DNA from: a virus
Direction: 5' to 3' (one strand)
Virus record (IMG/VR): IMGVR_UViG_3300025316_000023
Span: 1-47,280 of that record
DNA: 47,280 bases
Both the position numbers and the translations under genes were made by a program. The notes under the pieces were generated by a model that did not search any database, had not been told where the DNA came from, and saw nothing but the letters and a program-made list of their open reading frames with translations. This document shows, piece by piece, positions 8,801 to 16,093 of the stretch; position 1 is the first letter of the stretch, and each line of letters starts with the position of its first letter.

Positions 8801-10532
8801 AATAATCTCCATACTGACTAAGAATCGCGTCCTTTGCTTTTTTCCAGGCATCAGTTCCTTTTGCTGCATGGTTTAATTCTGCAAAAAGTTCAATAGCCTT
8901 GTCTTTTTCAATATCAATTTCACCGTTTGACTTGTTAATGGCCTTGGTAAGATCAGATTGATAATTATACCACTTGTACAACCCATAACAGATAGCCCCA
9001 ATAGCCGCTGCCATTAGCACATAGGGATTATTGAGCATTGTGGCATTGAGAAGCTTTTGAGCTGCTGCCCCTAATTCCTTGGCCTTGGTTGCCATTATTT
9101 CTGCCCCCGTTGTTTCCACTGTTGCAAGGGCAAGCTCTCTTTGAACCGCTACACCTTGAAGTCTTGCAACTTCAGCAGCCGTCTCACCTGCAACTACGGC
9201 TTCAGTTGTAATTCGTGTATTGATAACCGATTCAGCTGTAATTTCTTTTTCGACTATTGCATTGGCTTTTTTTGCAGCTATCCTTGCTTCTTCAACACCT
9301 TTTAATTCAGTTTGTAATATTATTTGTTGCTCCGTTGCGGTCATTGTTCCGGCCAATACAGCGGCGTTTGTCTCTTCAACAGTAATAGCATAAGCTCTTT
9401 CAAGGGCTATCAAGTCTGCTGTCAGAACCATGCTCGCGTCTTTTGCTGCCATTGTTACAGCATTGGCGGCGGCTCTTTCTGCTTCATTCGATAGCATTAA
9501 ATCTGTTGCTTCTTTTTCTGCCAATGAAGTTTTTACGGCGGCTGCTGTGGCTGCATCTTGTGCGATAGCTTCCTCGGTCAAGGCTAATTTCTTTGCCTCA
9601 ATAACTGCTATTTCAGTGGCCTTCATACCTGCGACTGCCATAGTTGCCAATCGATACAAGCCATAAATGGATATTAGACCTGTTACAACTTCTCCAATCT
9701 CTTTGTAATTAGCAATCATGGATGTCAGGCCGGATATACCGCCATAAATAAGGCCCTCGTTTGATTTACCAATATCATTCAGCATAACCTGCCACTTATC
9801 GGATAGGTTAGACATCTGACCTGTTACAGAGGCGTTTTGTTTTTGCATTAAATCATAAAACATTCCTCCCTGACTTGACATTGTCTTGAATGCATTCTCG
9901 ACCATTGGAAAGCTGATCTGCCCGGCTGTAATCATAGCAGTGATTTCTTCCGGCACCTTTCCCAGGTTCTTTGCTAATTCTGCGGCAAGTGGGATACCGG
10001 CCATTGCAAAATCCCTTAACTCCCGTTCCTGAAGCTTTCCTAATACTGCAACCTGCCCATAATTAATGGCAACCCTTGAAATAGGAACACTTACCCCGGC
10101 TGCAACATCTCCAAGGGCTTTCATAGTGCCCATCACTTTGTCAGTGGCTATTCCCATAGCCATTAGTTGCTTGATATTGGACGCAACGTCTGTTAGTGTG
10201 AAAGGAGTGGCTTGTGCAAATACAACGGCTTCCTGCATGAGTTTATCAGCCTTATCTTTGCTCCCAAGCATTGTTTCAAAAGCAATTCCAAGTTGCTGAA
10301 ATTCTCCACGGACAGCAATAATACTTTTACCCAACGCTCCAATAGAGGCTATTCCGGCTGCTGCACCAATCATAGCAAGCGAAGATCCTATCGCGCTCTC
10401 CATCCTGTTGCCTTCCGTTACAGCGGCATTACCAATTCCTCTAAGTATCTCCCGTGAACGGTCTGCGTCCGCCTGAAGTTGCCTGTTGTTTAGTCCTATC
10501 TGAAAGTTGATTGGTCCGTTATCGTTATTCAT
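5883..10532 (-). CDS. Tail tape measure protein
   Basis: 1549 residues, by far the longest gene, directly after the tail chaperones as in other siphoviruses. The N-terminal ~220 residues carry a tape-measure domain (GEFQQLGIAFETMLGSKDKA; FAQATPFTLTDVASNIKQLM; GKLQERELRDFAMAGIPLA). Then follow long Ala-, Glu- and Lys-rich helical and coiled-coil segments, with a hydrophobic membrane-like segment near residue 510 (LMAAAIGAICYGLYKW). In this family the protein sets tail length and is ejected with the DNA. At the usual rise per residue this would give a tail of very roughly 200 nm (inference). The start lies 1 nt after the stop of the frameshifted chaperone product. Confidence 0.95.
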   Translation of the reverse strand: MNNDNGPINFQIGLNNRQLQADADRSREILRGIGNAAVTEGNRMESAIGSSLAMIGAAAGIASIGALGKSIIAVRGEFQQLGIAFETMLGSKDKADKLMQEAVVFAQATPFTLTDVASNIKQLMAMGIATDKVMGTMKALGDVAAGVSVPISRVAINYGQVAVLGKLQERELRDFAMAGIPLAAELAKNLGKVPEEITAMITAGQISFPMVENAFKTMSSQGGMFYDLMQKQNASVTGQMSNLSDKWQVMLNDIGKSNEGLIYGGISGLTSMIANYKEIGEVVTGLISIYGLYRLATMAVAGMKATEIAVIEAKKLALTEEAIAQDAATAAAVKTSLAEKEATDLMLSNEAERAAANAVTMAAKDASMVLTADLIALERAYAITVEETNAAVLAGTMTATEQQIILQTELKGVEEARIAAKKANAIVEKEITAESVINTRITTEAVVAGETAAEVARLQGVAVQRELALATVETTGAEIMATKAKELGAAAQKLLNATMLNNPYVLMAAAIGAICYGLYKWYNYQSDLTKAINKSNGEIDIEKDKAIELFAELNHAAKGTDAWKKAKDAILSQYGDYLTEQQKELIGTKNQSEAQDAVNKGIEENIRLKVKNEALGDIIQKYDPRITAAVTNVKEAVKGSLGADRAANVGQEIAPLIANIKLSIDPEARKKAEDDFDVYMRKLQEEVTKKSSIWSTSVGKIGEARGEAERALEGWKDETLAATTAFNVAEKAAATTVKKDTFITADQQRLQLRKDLVSAEKELVSLQTKEYKVGVDKAPLTAISDQEAKIKGLKEQLGISDKNVAKEKKSAQEIADAKLKVTNDEIKSGLELQSAAQENQQALLNIKEDGFLKSQEQLKLNGEKEKTAEAKITQQLIEEQQKLERDKWDQSGKIGVFTPATKTASDLTPENKKRLTDQTDTYGIVSTAQSAKLIKDLLDQYQDFTAKKEAIDKKYNADLLALQSLPEGEGKNKAIAKLEEDWKNASSKLSLEDFQKSIDWAAIFGDLDNVSTTALNEFRAKVKQYLSSAGNSISKEDLKTVTESFNKLNDAISNRTPIKELISGYNDYKDACVKVAEAQSYLNDLTKFGGATTQDLADATANLTDAEKKKKESLTRISKDVEDVANKGQQLIGASRDVVSALGDLGISVDKNVSKALDGAGQMLDGASTFAKGMATGDVVSMISGGVKALAGVISVGTALFGDGSKVLSQGVIDYYDDLMATMKDVIAVHKALIAEFSGSAAVSEAEKATELINKQIEATRKLGLEYLDSRAAHSHSVGHNLQVSLDEYKSQLAAIGVNFSDSNGGIGQLFTMTPAQLEQIKEEVPGAWAKIDDQTRAYLQTIIDSKGAIDDTTKALGKALTDLSFDDAKSSLKSLLLSADTTMADIADNFEQYMRNAIVNALIAGQLDPLMKQWYVDFTTAMSDGILTDKEKTDLQAEYTAIGQTGINLRDNAYKAIGLDPASTSSTATSGKISASITEDTANELVGLWNRTALDIRETLNLSKASSGYLLNIAANTLRTADNTDRLSAMEISLKSIDQAVTKTASRF

Positions 10533-10533
10533 A

Positions 10534-11219
10534 CTATCCGTATAATTCTTTTCTTACTGACTCTCTATTGCGTGGATCGTCTGCGTTAATCACCTTACTT
10601 CTATCTTTTTTATCTCCTTTTATATCGTCGTAACTTGGTAATACAGCACTGTACATAATCGTATTAGCATAACTCATCTTATAAAGGACATAATCAAAAG
10701 TCAGGGTATATCCTTTTGCGACTCCTGCAACTACTGCCCAAATGCTGTCATTTCTGTTTTCGTCTCCTTTGTCAGATTTATTCCGATTAGGAAAGTTGAA
10801 ATGCCGAAAAAAAAAGATATCTCCATTGCCCCTAAAAGCTTTTGCACTAACCCGTTCAATTCAATAGGGGTGATGTTGTTGAGTATTTCTTCTGCCAATT
10901 CTGATTGTTTATTGGCTTTTTTGCGATTAAACCACGAAAACCACGTTTTTGACTTCTTTTGCTTTAATGCTTTAGCCCCAAGAATCAATACCGCAATAAT
11001 ATTGCCTATTACTTTGCAGTCTTTTGCTACTTTCAGGCTTTCAGCCATTACCTGGTCAGCATCAAGCCTGATATTAGGCATTTGTGCGACCAATTCGGAA
11101 ACAAGAATAAGTGTTGCTGTTGACGGGGGTGCAACCTGATATGTTTTGTCCCCAATGACAACTTCTTGCCCTCTTTGAAGTATTGTATCAGCAACTTTTG
11201 ATTCTATTGGTTTTTTCAT
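10534..11219 (-). CDS. Frameshifted tail assembly chaperone (gpGT-like), -1 fusion product
   Basis: Not one uninterrupted frame: ribosomes starting at 11219 would shift -1 on a run of nine T (10807-10815, minus sense, read TCT TTT TTT TTC). Beyond the slip the -1 frame stays open through the zero-frame stop at 10731 and ends at TAG 10536-10534, one base before the tape-measure ATG. The fused protein would have about 228 residues. The extension contains WAVVAGVAKGYTLTFDYVLY, then KMSYANTIMYSAVLPSYDD and a charged tail ending KELYG. This exactly fits the gpG/gpGT arrangement known from lambda-like phages, where a small share of product carries the T domain that contacts the tape measure. Confidence 0.85.
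10731..11219 (-). CDS. Tail assembly chaperone, short form (gpG-like)
   Basis: 162 residues (MKKPIESKVADTILQRG...), ending in the zero frame at 10731. It lies between major tail protein and tape measure, the standard location of the tail-assembly chaperone that coats the tape measure before the tube polymerises. The first ~135 residues are mostly helical with a basic patch (ALKQKKSKTWFSWFNRKKAN). The C-terminal ~25 residues after the FFF run are the alternative to the longer frameshifted extension. It is separated from the major tail gene by a 119-nt gap that holds a tRNA-like element. Confidence 0.8.
   Translation of the reverse strand: MKKPIESKVADTILQRGQEVVIGDKTYQVAPPSTATLILVSELVAQMPNIRLDADQVMAESLKVAKDCKVIGNIIAVLILGAKALKQKKSKTWFSWFNRKKANKQSELAEEILNNITPIELNGLVQKLLGAMEISFFFGISTFLIGINLTKETKTEMTAFGQ
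10806..10817 (-). promoter_or_regulatory. Programmed -1 ribosomal frameshift site
   Basis: In minus sense the codons are TCT TTT TTT TTC. A T-TTT-TTT or T-TTT-TTC heptamer allows both tRNAs to re-pair after slipping one base back. The -1 frame is open from here for about 90 codons to the next gene, whereas the zero frame stops after 25 codons. Confidence 0.85.
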
Positions 11220-11239
11220 CTTGAATTTAAAGTTTTAGT

Positions 11240-11332
11240 TCTGATCCGGGAGTCGAACCCGGCCTTTTCAGTGGCATCTCAAGTTTATATGAGTTAATAG
11301 CCCGAATGAAAGTTCCCGTAAACTAAATCAGA
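11240..11332 (-). ncRNA. tRNA-like structure 1, between major tail and chaperone genes
   Basis: Minus sense. A perfect T-arm (stem CCGGG/CCCGG around loop TTCGACT, 11246-11262) is flanked by acceptor-like strands TCTGAT (11332-11327) and ATCAGA (11245-11240). After the 5' strand comes a D-arm-like hairpin AGTT-TACGGG-AACT. The remaining ~45 nt can form TTTCA/TGAAA, GGC/GCC and CTCA/TGAG stems but no normal 5-bp/7-nt anticodon arm. No CCA is encoded. It begins 7 nt after the major tail stop codon and ends 20 nt before the next ATG. The T-loop fits the tRNA consensus fully, and ACGGGA plus TTCGACT are also the most conserved parts of the tmRNA tRNA-like domain. A degenerate long-variable-arm tRNA is the alternative. 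Confidence 0.6.
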
Positions 11333-11338
11333 TCCTTC

Positions 11339-12028
11339 TTACGAAGCGGTATATTCCTTAAGAATATCACCTGTTGTAGGAACAAGACCTTCGAAAGTGT
11401 ACTTCAAGGTTTTCCCGTCTTTTGCAGCCCAAATTTCTTCCAGCTGAACCGACGTTCTGTCAATGACAAAACCTTCCATTGTGGGGTCTTCTGGTGTAAG
11501 GCGAACCATATAGTTTTGGCCAATGATACCATCAGAGTCAGCAATTGGCCTTGTCCATCCTTTCTTTACCCAAAGTTCACACTCAACGGTGTAGCCATTC
11601 TTGTCAAAACGAACATCAACCAAGCCGCCACCCTCTTCTTTGGCTTCTGTTTTTGCACCTTTGGTGGTGGTCAGCTTTGTACTGTCCTGCTTGATTGGGG
11701 TTAGTGTCACCCATGTTGCCTTCTCAACTGCTGCTGTTGGGGATACTCCTGCAGCTTCATATAAAATGGCTCCAATTGGAATAACGACTCCCATTGTTAC
11801 AGTGACAACATCCTTAAGCGGATCGGTAGAAACGACGGCGGTTGCAGCGAGAGATTTCTTTCCGTATCCGATTACGTCGCCAATGGCCACACCACTACCT
11901 TTTAGAATTTCGATAGTGGTATCAATTATTGCGACTGCTTTTGATAGTACATACCTCTTTTGTGGAGCTGCTCCTGCAATGTACGAGGCTACTTCTACTG
12001 TGGGTTTCCCCCATGATAATACTCCCAT
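11339..12028 (-). CDS. Major tail tube protein
   Basis: 229 residues (MGVLSWGKPTVEVASYIAGA...), Gly-, Val- and Thr-rich with alternating strands, located just upstream of the tail chaperones and downstream of the tail terminator, where siphoviruses encode the tube subunit. The internal stretch TTTKGAKTEAKEEGGGLVDV and the C-terminal RTSVQLEEIWAAKDGKTLKY are compatible with the beta-sandwich plus loop of tube proteins, but I see no diagnostic motif. It would be one of the most abundant phage proteins, which matters for the tRNA-like element that follows it directly. Confidence 0.75.
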   Translation of the reverse strand: MGVLSWGKPTVEVASYIAGAAPQKRYVLSKAVAIIDTTIEILKGSGVAIGDVIGYGKKSLAATAVVSTDPLKDVVTVTMGVVIPIGAILYEAAGVSPTAAVEKATWVTLTPIKQDSTKLTTTKGAKTEAKEEGGGLVDVRFDKNGYTVECELWVKKGWTRPIADSDGIIGQNYMVRLTPEDPTMEGFVIDRTSVQLEEIWAAKDGKTLKYTFEGLVPTTGDILKEYTAS

Positions 12029-12040
12029 AATATTTAATTT

Positions 12041-12448
12041 TTAAAAAGTTGATAATTCAAATTTGATTTTGCAATTCACAAAATGCTGATTGATTTCATC
12101 AGCTGGAAAAGTTTGAATAATTGCGCCAAGTGCGAAATGGTATTCACCAGGTACCAACTCCTGAATAATGGCATTGGCAAGAATTTCCAACACTCTGCAA
12201 CGTGAAACGTTCTTAACCAGCGAACCGCTTCCATTGTCGATATTGGGAACATAGATATTCAGATTCACAACCCCGGTTTGGATTTGCCCATCAAGTCCAG
12301 TCATAAATGAAACGACTGCATCTTCTGCCTTTGAGTTTATAGGTCTCAAGCCCTCTTTATAGGTCAGTCCACCTATCGCGGTCTTTAGCTGACTTGCGTT
12401 GATGATCGCATAAACATCAGATTCTATTTCGCTGCCTGTCTTTCTCAT
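12041..12448 (-). CDS. Tail terminator-like protein
   Basis: 135 residues. Small alpha/beta protein (MRKTGSEIESDVYAIINASQ...LNIYVPNIDNGSG...EYHFALGAIIQTF). It follows the gp10-like protein with an ATGA overlap and precedes the major tail gene, the usual slot for the tail terminator that caps the finished tube. The assignment is by gene order. The sequence itself shows only a plausible compact fold. Confidence 0.55.
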   Translation of the reverse strand: MRKTGSEIESDVYAIINASQLKTAIGGLTYKEGLRPINSKAEDAVVSFMTGLDGQIQTGVVNLNIYVPNIDNGSGSLVKNVSRCRVLEILANAIIQELVPGEYHFALGAIIQTFPADEINQHFVNCKIKFELSTF

Positions 12449-12876
12449 AATGTAAATCCAAGTTGTTTCATGAGTATTGGCACCATCTGATCTGCTAATA
12501 ATTCAGCACTGGTAAGCACGTTCAGGTTTCGGGCTTCAACTGAGGCGGCGTAATTCATTCCTGCTACAACAATCAGCACAATCCCTTTGGAGTTTTTTGA
12601 TATTGCTTTTTGAATTACAGAACTACCCTCTGATCCACCTTTATTGTTGTCGAATTCACCCCCAGAAATAACGACCCCGTCTTTAATGACGATGTAACCA
12701 ACAGAGCTTCTTAAATGTCCGGTTCTGTCTTTATAGGTTCCTCCGGTTTTTGCCTCATTCTGACATTGTACACCAACATATTCGAAAGCGTTGATAAGGG
12801 CTCTCATTCTTCTTTCAATTTGATCATCTAAATACTGATCAATCTGTGAAGGTGGCGTTGTCATTACTATTCCCAT
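12445..12876 (-). CDS. HK97 gp10-like tail completion protein
   Basis: 143 residues. The segments AKTGGTYKDRTGHLRSSVGY and VVAGMNYAASVEARNLNVLT match the pattern of the HK97 gp10 family (a TGxLRxS core followed by a YAxxVE segment), which acts at head-tail joining. Its ATG overlaps the previous stop as ATGA, and its stop overlaps the next start. An in-frame Met at residue 5 is an alternative start. Confidence 0.75.
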   Translation of the reverse strand: MGIVMTTPPSQIDQYLDDQIERRMRALINAFEYVGVQCQNEAKTGGTYKDRTGHLRSSVGYIVIKDGVVISGGEFDNNKGGSEGSSVIQKAISKNSKGIVLIVVAGMNYAASVEARNLNVLTSAELLADQMVPILMKQLGFTL

Positions 12877-13205
12877 CAGACTGTGATTTTAACTCTTCGT
12901 ACCAAATCAAGAAACTGAACATCTTGCACCTGGAACTCTCCAAGCTCAATACCTCTGTCGTTTGTCAGCCTTACCCGTTTTGCGTCAAAGGGCTGTTTAT
13001 CTATGTGGACTACATAAGCCATTTGCGTAAACTTCCCATCCTGATAAGTTCCTTTGTCGTTTCTGGTATTGGTGATGATAAGGCAGTCAACAGGATCACT
13101 CCAAGAAGTTACAACAGGGATCGGATCTCCGATAGCGTCGAGACCTCCACCTGTTACAATTGCATATTGAAGTGTTCCGTTTTTCATCTTACCAAGGCTT
13201 TGCAC
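12876..13205 (-). CDS. Head closure / head-tail connector protein
   Basis: 109 residues (MQSLGKMKNGTLQYAIVTGG...). Small beta-rich protein with the layout of head-closure proteins: an N-terminal extension, then strands GIELGEFQVQDVQFLDLVRR and a basic end. It overlaps the adaptor gene upstream by 17 nt and the gp10-like gene downstream by 1 nt. Function is taken from position between adaptor and gp10-like protein. Confidence 0.55.
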   Translation of the reverse strand: MQSLGKMKNGTLQYAIVTGGGLDAIGDPIPVVTSWSDPVDCLIITNTRNDKGTYQDGKFTQMAYVVHIDKQPFDAKRVRLTNDRGIELGEFQVQDVQFLDLVRRVKITV

Positions 13206-13503
13206 CGGCTACTGACCCCGAAACTGCAAAAGGATCTGATTCACCATACTTGAGATAGATAGCTGTTGCCATTGACTTGATGATTGCTTTTTCAGTGAGT
13301 GAAATACTGATTCCACCTTCCTGAATGTTAGGTGCAGCAACGATCTTCACATACATGTCAGCTCTGGCCATTTCTATTGAAACCTTATTCAACAGGGAGT
13401 AAGCCTCTGAAGGCTCAACTCCTCTGTCGATTAAAGACTTCTCAAGCCTTCCATCATCAAGGGGATAGATGATATCATTTCTTAATGCTTCGAGATTAGT
13501 CAT
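13189..13503 (-). CDS. Head-tail adaptor (gp6/gp15-like)
   Basis: 104 residues (MTNLEALRNDIIYPLDDGRL...). Mostly helical, with EKSLIDRGVEPSEAYSLLNK and AIIKSMATAIYLKYG. Helical bundles of about this size directly after the major capsid gene are the ring adaptors that bind the portal. It starts 13 nt after the capsid stop. Assignment by composition and order. Confidence 0.55.
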   Translation of the reverse strand: MTNLEALRNDIIYPLDDGRLEKSLIDRGVEPSEAYSLLNKVSIEMARADMYVKIVAAPNIQEGGISISLTEKAIIKSMATAIYLKYGESDPFAVSGSVAGAKPW

Positions 13504-13516
13504 TCCGATTTATTGA

Positions 13517-14608
13517 TTAGGCCGTTTTTGTTTCTACGTCCAAAATGTAGATCCTGTCAATCAGGCCAACAGACGGGAAAGCGTTCAATTCGCAATCCGT
13601 GAATTCACCCCAAGGATTTGCCTGACGGTATTTCTTCAAGAGTACATTCTGGTAGGTTGCATAATTGACGTTCTGTACTGGCTCCATTTGCTCAATCGCA
13701 AAGGCATTGTGGATCACCCCAAGTTTACCAGCCGGGACAAAAGTTACAGATGTGTCATTCCAAGGATTAAGCGGACTAACGAGACCATCAGATTCAATAC
13801 CGATATTCTCATTCACAATCTCGATGATTGGGAAACCATTTGCAGTCAGGTACTGGTTGACTTGTTCAATCGTTCCAATTGCTCCCTGATTCGAAGCTAA
13901 GCGGTAGTAACCTGCCAACATCTTGATGGTTTCAGCACAAATCTGAAGTTTCCAAAACGTGTTAAGAGTCATCAACATCTTTTCAAACTGCATCCCCTGT
14001 GCGTTTGCTGCAATGACGATTGTTTTAATGTCCGTAATTGGCGTTGCCGTTGCAGGAATACTCCATTTTTCGAATACCGTCTTCCTATTCGCTGTTGGCA
14101 TCAATAGGTCAATGTCTGTCAATACAAGCCCGTCAGGGTTGGTTGCAGCATTAACTGATATCTTACCAGTTGAAAGTGCCTGAAGCGTCATGATGTCCAG
14201 CCTCTTTAATGGAGCGTCACCGGCTTTTTTAAGGTCGTTGAACATCATATCCAAAAGGATGGTCCGCTTTGCTTCTTCGGTCAAGGCCATATTCTGAACA
14301 GTGAGGTAATTCCTGTAATCTTCCTCATTCATCCTGAACGATTCTTTGATTGCGGGTACTGTACCGCTCAGTTTCTCAATGTTGAGACGTGAACGGGTAG
14401 GAGCAGGGGCGTTACGGTCCACAACTGAAGCAGCTGCTTCAATACGGCTCCTGCCAATTGCGCTGACATAAGTCAGGGTGGTAGTTGGAATTCCCCAGTC
14501 AAAATACTTAGGAAACCAAATAGGGGCAAATTTGTCCAGTGACTTATCAATCACCACTTGCATTTTGACGGCGTACGCGCCAAACATCGAATTAATTTTA
14601 TCAGCCAT
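13517..14608 (-). CDS. Major capsid protein
   Basis: 363 residues, opening MADKINSMFGAYAVKMQVVI. Features expected for an HK97-fold capsid protein of the E-type are visible: an N-terminal arm, a central APAPTRSRLNIEKLSGTVPA segment, the long helix FRMNEEDYRNYLTVQNMALT and a C-terminal domain ending DRIYILDVETKTA. It lies after scaffold and decoration genes and before the adaptor, the standard order. No protease gene is seen nearby, so maturation cleavage is not supported by the window. Confidence 0.8.
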   Translation of the reverse strand: MADKINSMFGAYAVKMQVVIDKSLDKFAPIWFPKYFDWGIPTTTLTYVSAIGRSRIEAAASVVDRNAPAPTRSRLNIEKLSGTVPAIKESFRMNEEDYRNYLTVQNMALTEEAKRTILLDMMFNDLKKAGDAPLKRLDIMTLQALSTGKISVNAATNPDGLVLTDIDLLMPTANRKTVFEKWSIPATATPITDIKTIVIAANAQGMQFEKMLMTLNTFWKLQICAETIKMLAGYYRLASNQGAIGTIEQVNQYLTANGFPIIEIVNENIGIESDGLVSPLNPWNDTSVTFVPAGKLGVIHNAFAIEQMEPVQNVNYATYQNVLLKKYRQANPWGEFTDCELNAFPSVGLIDRIYILDVETKTA

Positions 14609-14638
14609 AGCTTATTTTCTCCTATTAAATTTGTCCTA

Positions 14639-15226
14639 TTAAAAGGATTGTGAAAAAATGATGTTTGGAAGCAAGGCCTTAATTTCAGTCGTAACGATTG
14701 GAATTCTGCGAGCGTAAACAGTTGCCCTGATAGCGATGGAAAGCGATTCGTTCACTCCAACATAAACACCTTGATACAATAGCCCTTTGGCTACAACTGC
14801 GTAAACGGCTGCTGTTGCACCTGTGGCAGAGCTTTGGAAGAGAGAGTCACCAACTGTCAAAGCAACTCCAAGAGTTGTTCCAACTGTTAGTAAGTCATAA
14901 GCAGCGTTGGTCTGATCAATCGCTGTGATTGCATAAGCCGCTCCGCCTACTGTTTTGGCGACATAATCACCAACGATGAAAAGCTGGCCTTTCAAAACCT
15001 TGATGGCAGTTGCCGAACTGATAGCATTCTCATACACTTGCGCCACTTTCAAAGGTTTTGCAAGTCGTGTGCTGTCGCTTGCTCCCATTACTGTTCCTGC
15101 CGGAACTAATACACCGGCTGTTAATCCGGTTGCGTCAAGGACGTATCCACCTTGCGCGTTTTCTGGTACTTGCTGAAAAATCGGGATGCCTCCTGTTGAT
15201 TTTTCGCGTGTAAGTGTTAATCCCAT
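14639..15226 (-). CDS. Head protein, possibly capsid decoration
   Basis: 195 residues (MGLTLTREKSTGGIPIFQQV...). Ala-, Gly-, Val- and Thr-rich, predicted mostly beta, with no recognisable catalytic motif. Located between the scaffold-like gene and the major capsid gene, where many phages encode a decoration or capsid-stabilising protein. The similarity is of position and composition only. Confidence 0.5.
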   Translation of the reverse strand: MGLTLTREKSTGGIPIFQQVPENAQGGYVLDATGLTAGVLVPAGTVMGASDSTRLAKPLKVAQVYENAISSATAIKVLKGQLFIVGDYVAKTVGGAAYAITAIDQTNAAYDLLTVGTTLGVALTVGDSLFQSSATGATAAVYAVVAKGLLYQGVYVGVNESLSIAIRATVYARRIPIVTTEIKALLPNIIFSQSF

Positions 15227-15244
15227 TTCTTATTTTTATTGGTT

Positions 15245-15862
15245 TTACTTTTTAGCTGCCCACGCTTCAATATCAGCGTCAACCTTTGCGGCTGCTGGTA
15301 TTCCTGAAGTTGCTGGCACGTCAATAACTACACCCTGATTAACCATTGTCTGTTTGACTGTCTGAAAGTCACCCTCAATAGCGGTTACCAAAGCGTCAAC
15401 GTCTTCCTCTTTCTCAATTTCCCTTCCTTTAAAAAAGATATCTGGTATCTTCTTGTCAGCGAGCTTGGCCTTAACCTTGTCCATCAGTCCTGTTGTTGCA
15501 GATCCTCTTTCGAGTGTCTGAAACTTTGCGGTCAGTTCCTGATTTTGTTTCATCAAGTCTTTTGCCCATTGTGGGGTTGTCGGATCTTCGACCGGAGCAG
15601 GGGGAGCGGTAACGACTTTACCGTCTTTCAGGTTATGTTTCTTTTCATAACTTGATACAGCGGTGGTGACTGCTTCTGTTGCCCTGCGGTCTGTTTCTGA
15701 TTGAAAAAAAGCGAGTAGGTTTTTGACCCCGTCACTGGAGGCAACGGTTTCAAGCGTTTCGTCTGTGACAGTTCCGGCCATTGTATCAGCGACCCTGTCG
15801 AGTAATGCAGTCGGAGTTCCGGAGTATTTGGCCCTCAGTGCTGCGATTAATTTTGTTTTCAT
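15245..15862 (-). CDS. Scaffold-like capsid assembly protein
   Basis: 205 residues, first gene of the left minus-strand operon. It has an acidic/basic helical composition with a likely coiled coil (QWAKDLMKQNQELTAKFQTL) and a Pro-rich linker (APPAPVEDPTTP), and ends ADIEAWAAKK. Phage scaffold proteins upstream of the capsid gene look like this. A promoter lies about 35 nt upstream of the ATG on the minus strand (15898-15930). Confidence 0.65.
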   Translation of the reverse strand: MKTKLIAALRAKYSGTPTALLDRVADTMAGTVTDETLETVASSDGVKNLLAFFQSETDRRATEAVTTAVSSYEKKHNLKDGKVVTAPPAPVEDPTTPQWAKDLMKQNQELTAKFQTLERGSATTGLMDKVKAKLADKKIPDIFFKGREIEKEEDVDALVTAIEGDFQTVKQTMVNQGVVIDVPATSGIPAAAKVDADIEAWAAKK

Positions 15863-15897
15863 TTACTTTTTTTAAGCTGTTTATTTTGATTTTGCGC

Positions 15898-15930
15898 CAA
15901 ATATAAATAAAAATTACATGTGTTCCCAAT
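15898..15930 (-). promoter_or_regulatory. Bacteroidota-type promoter for the left structural operon
   Basis: Minus sense: TATATTTG (15905-15898) preceded by a 21-nt spacer and ATTG (15930-15927). This fits the -7 TAnnTTTG and -33 TTTG pattern of Bacteroidota primary sigma factors. The -33 part lies inside copy A of the dispersed 18-bp motif. Confidence 0.6.
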
Positions 15931-15938
15931 AAGCACAT
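15921..15938 (+). promoter_or_regulatory. Dispersed 18-bp motif, copy A
   Basis: TGTTCCCAATAAGCACAT, one of five matches to TGTTCYYAWTRAGCRCAY. It covers the -33 element of the minus-strand structural promoter, a position that would block or modulate polymerase. Confidence 0.55.
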
Positions 15939-16020
15939 AAATTTATTTTGTAGTTAAGATTCAATCATTTAGGAATTTACCAAAAATCCAAATTTATTTT
16001 TAAATATTTCTTTTAGAATG

Positions 16021-16051
16021 TTGCATATATTAAATATATGCCCTATTTTTG
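16021..16051 (+). promoter_or_regulatory. Promoter with palindromic operator for the plus-strand accessory block
   Basis: TTG (16021-16023), 20-nt spacer, TATTTTTG (16044-16051). The spacer is filled by a perfect 8+3+8 dyad GCATATATTAAATATATGC (16023-16041), placed as a repressor operator between the two promoter elements. A 17/19 copy lies in the promoter at 19916-19948. Confidence 0.65.
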
Positions 16052-16059
16052 ACCCGTTG

Positions 16060-16077
16060 TGTTCCTATTGAGCGCAC
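16060..16077 (+). promoter_or_regulatory. Dispersed 18-bp motif, copy B
   Basis: TGTTCCTATTGAGCGCAC, located just downstream of the expected start of transcription of the 16.0-kb promoter, that is in an operator position. Confidence 0.55.
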
Positions 16078-16093
16078 ATTAAAAATAGACAAA

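Noticed and set aside
5883-10532. Numerous 60-115 codon plus-strand frames opposite the tape measure and other long genes
   Set aside because: They follow from codon bias of the sense gene, show no domain logic, and lack promoters or conserved starts.
11240-11332. True tmRNA or ordinary tRNA
   Set aside because: Far too short for tmRNA, no tag frame, no alanine G-U pair, and no canonical anticodon arm; called tRNA-like instead.
16049-16093. TTG start extending the first accessory gene
   Set aside because: The codon is part of the -7 promoter box, so it cannot be in the mRNA made from that promoter.
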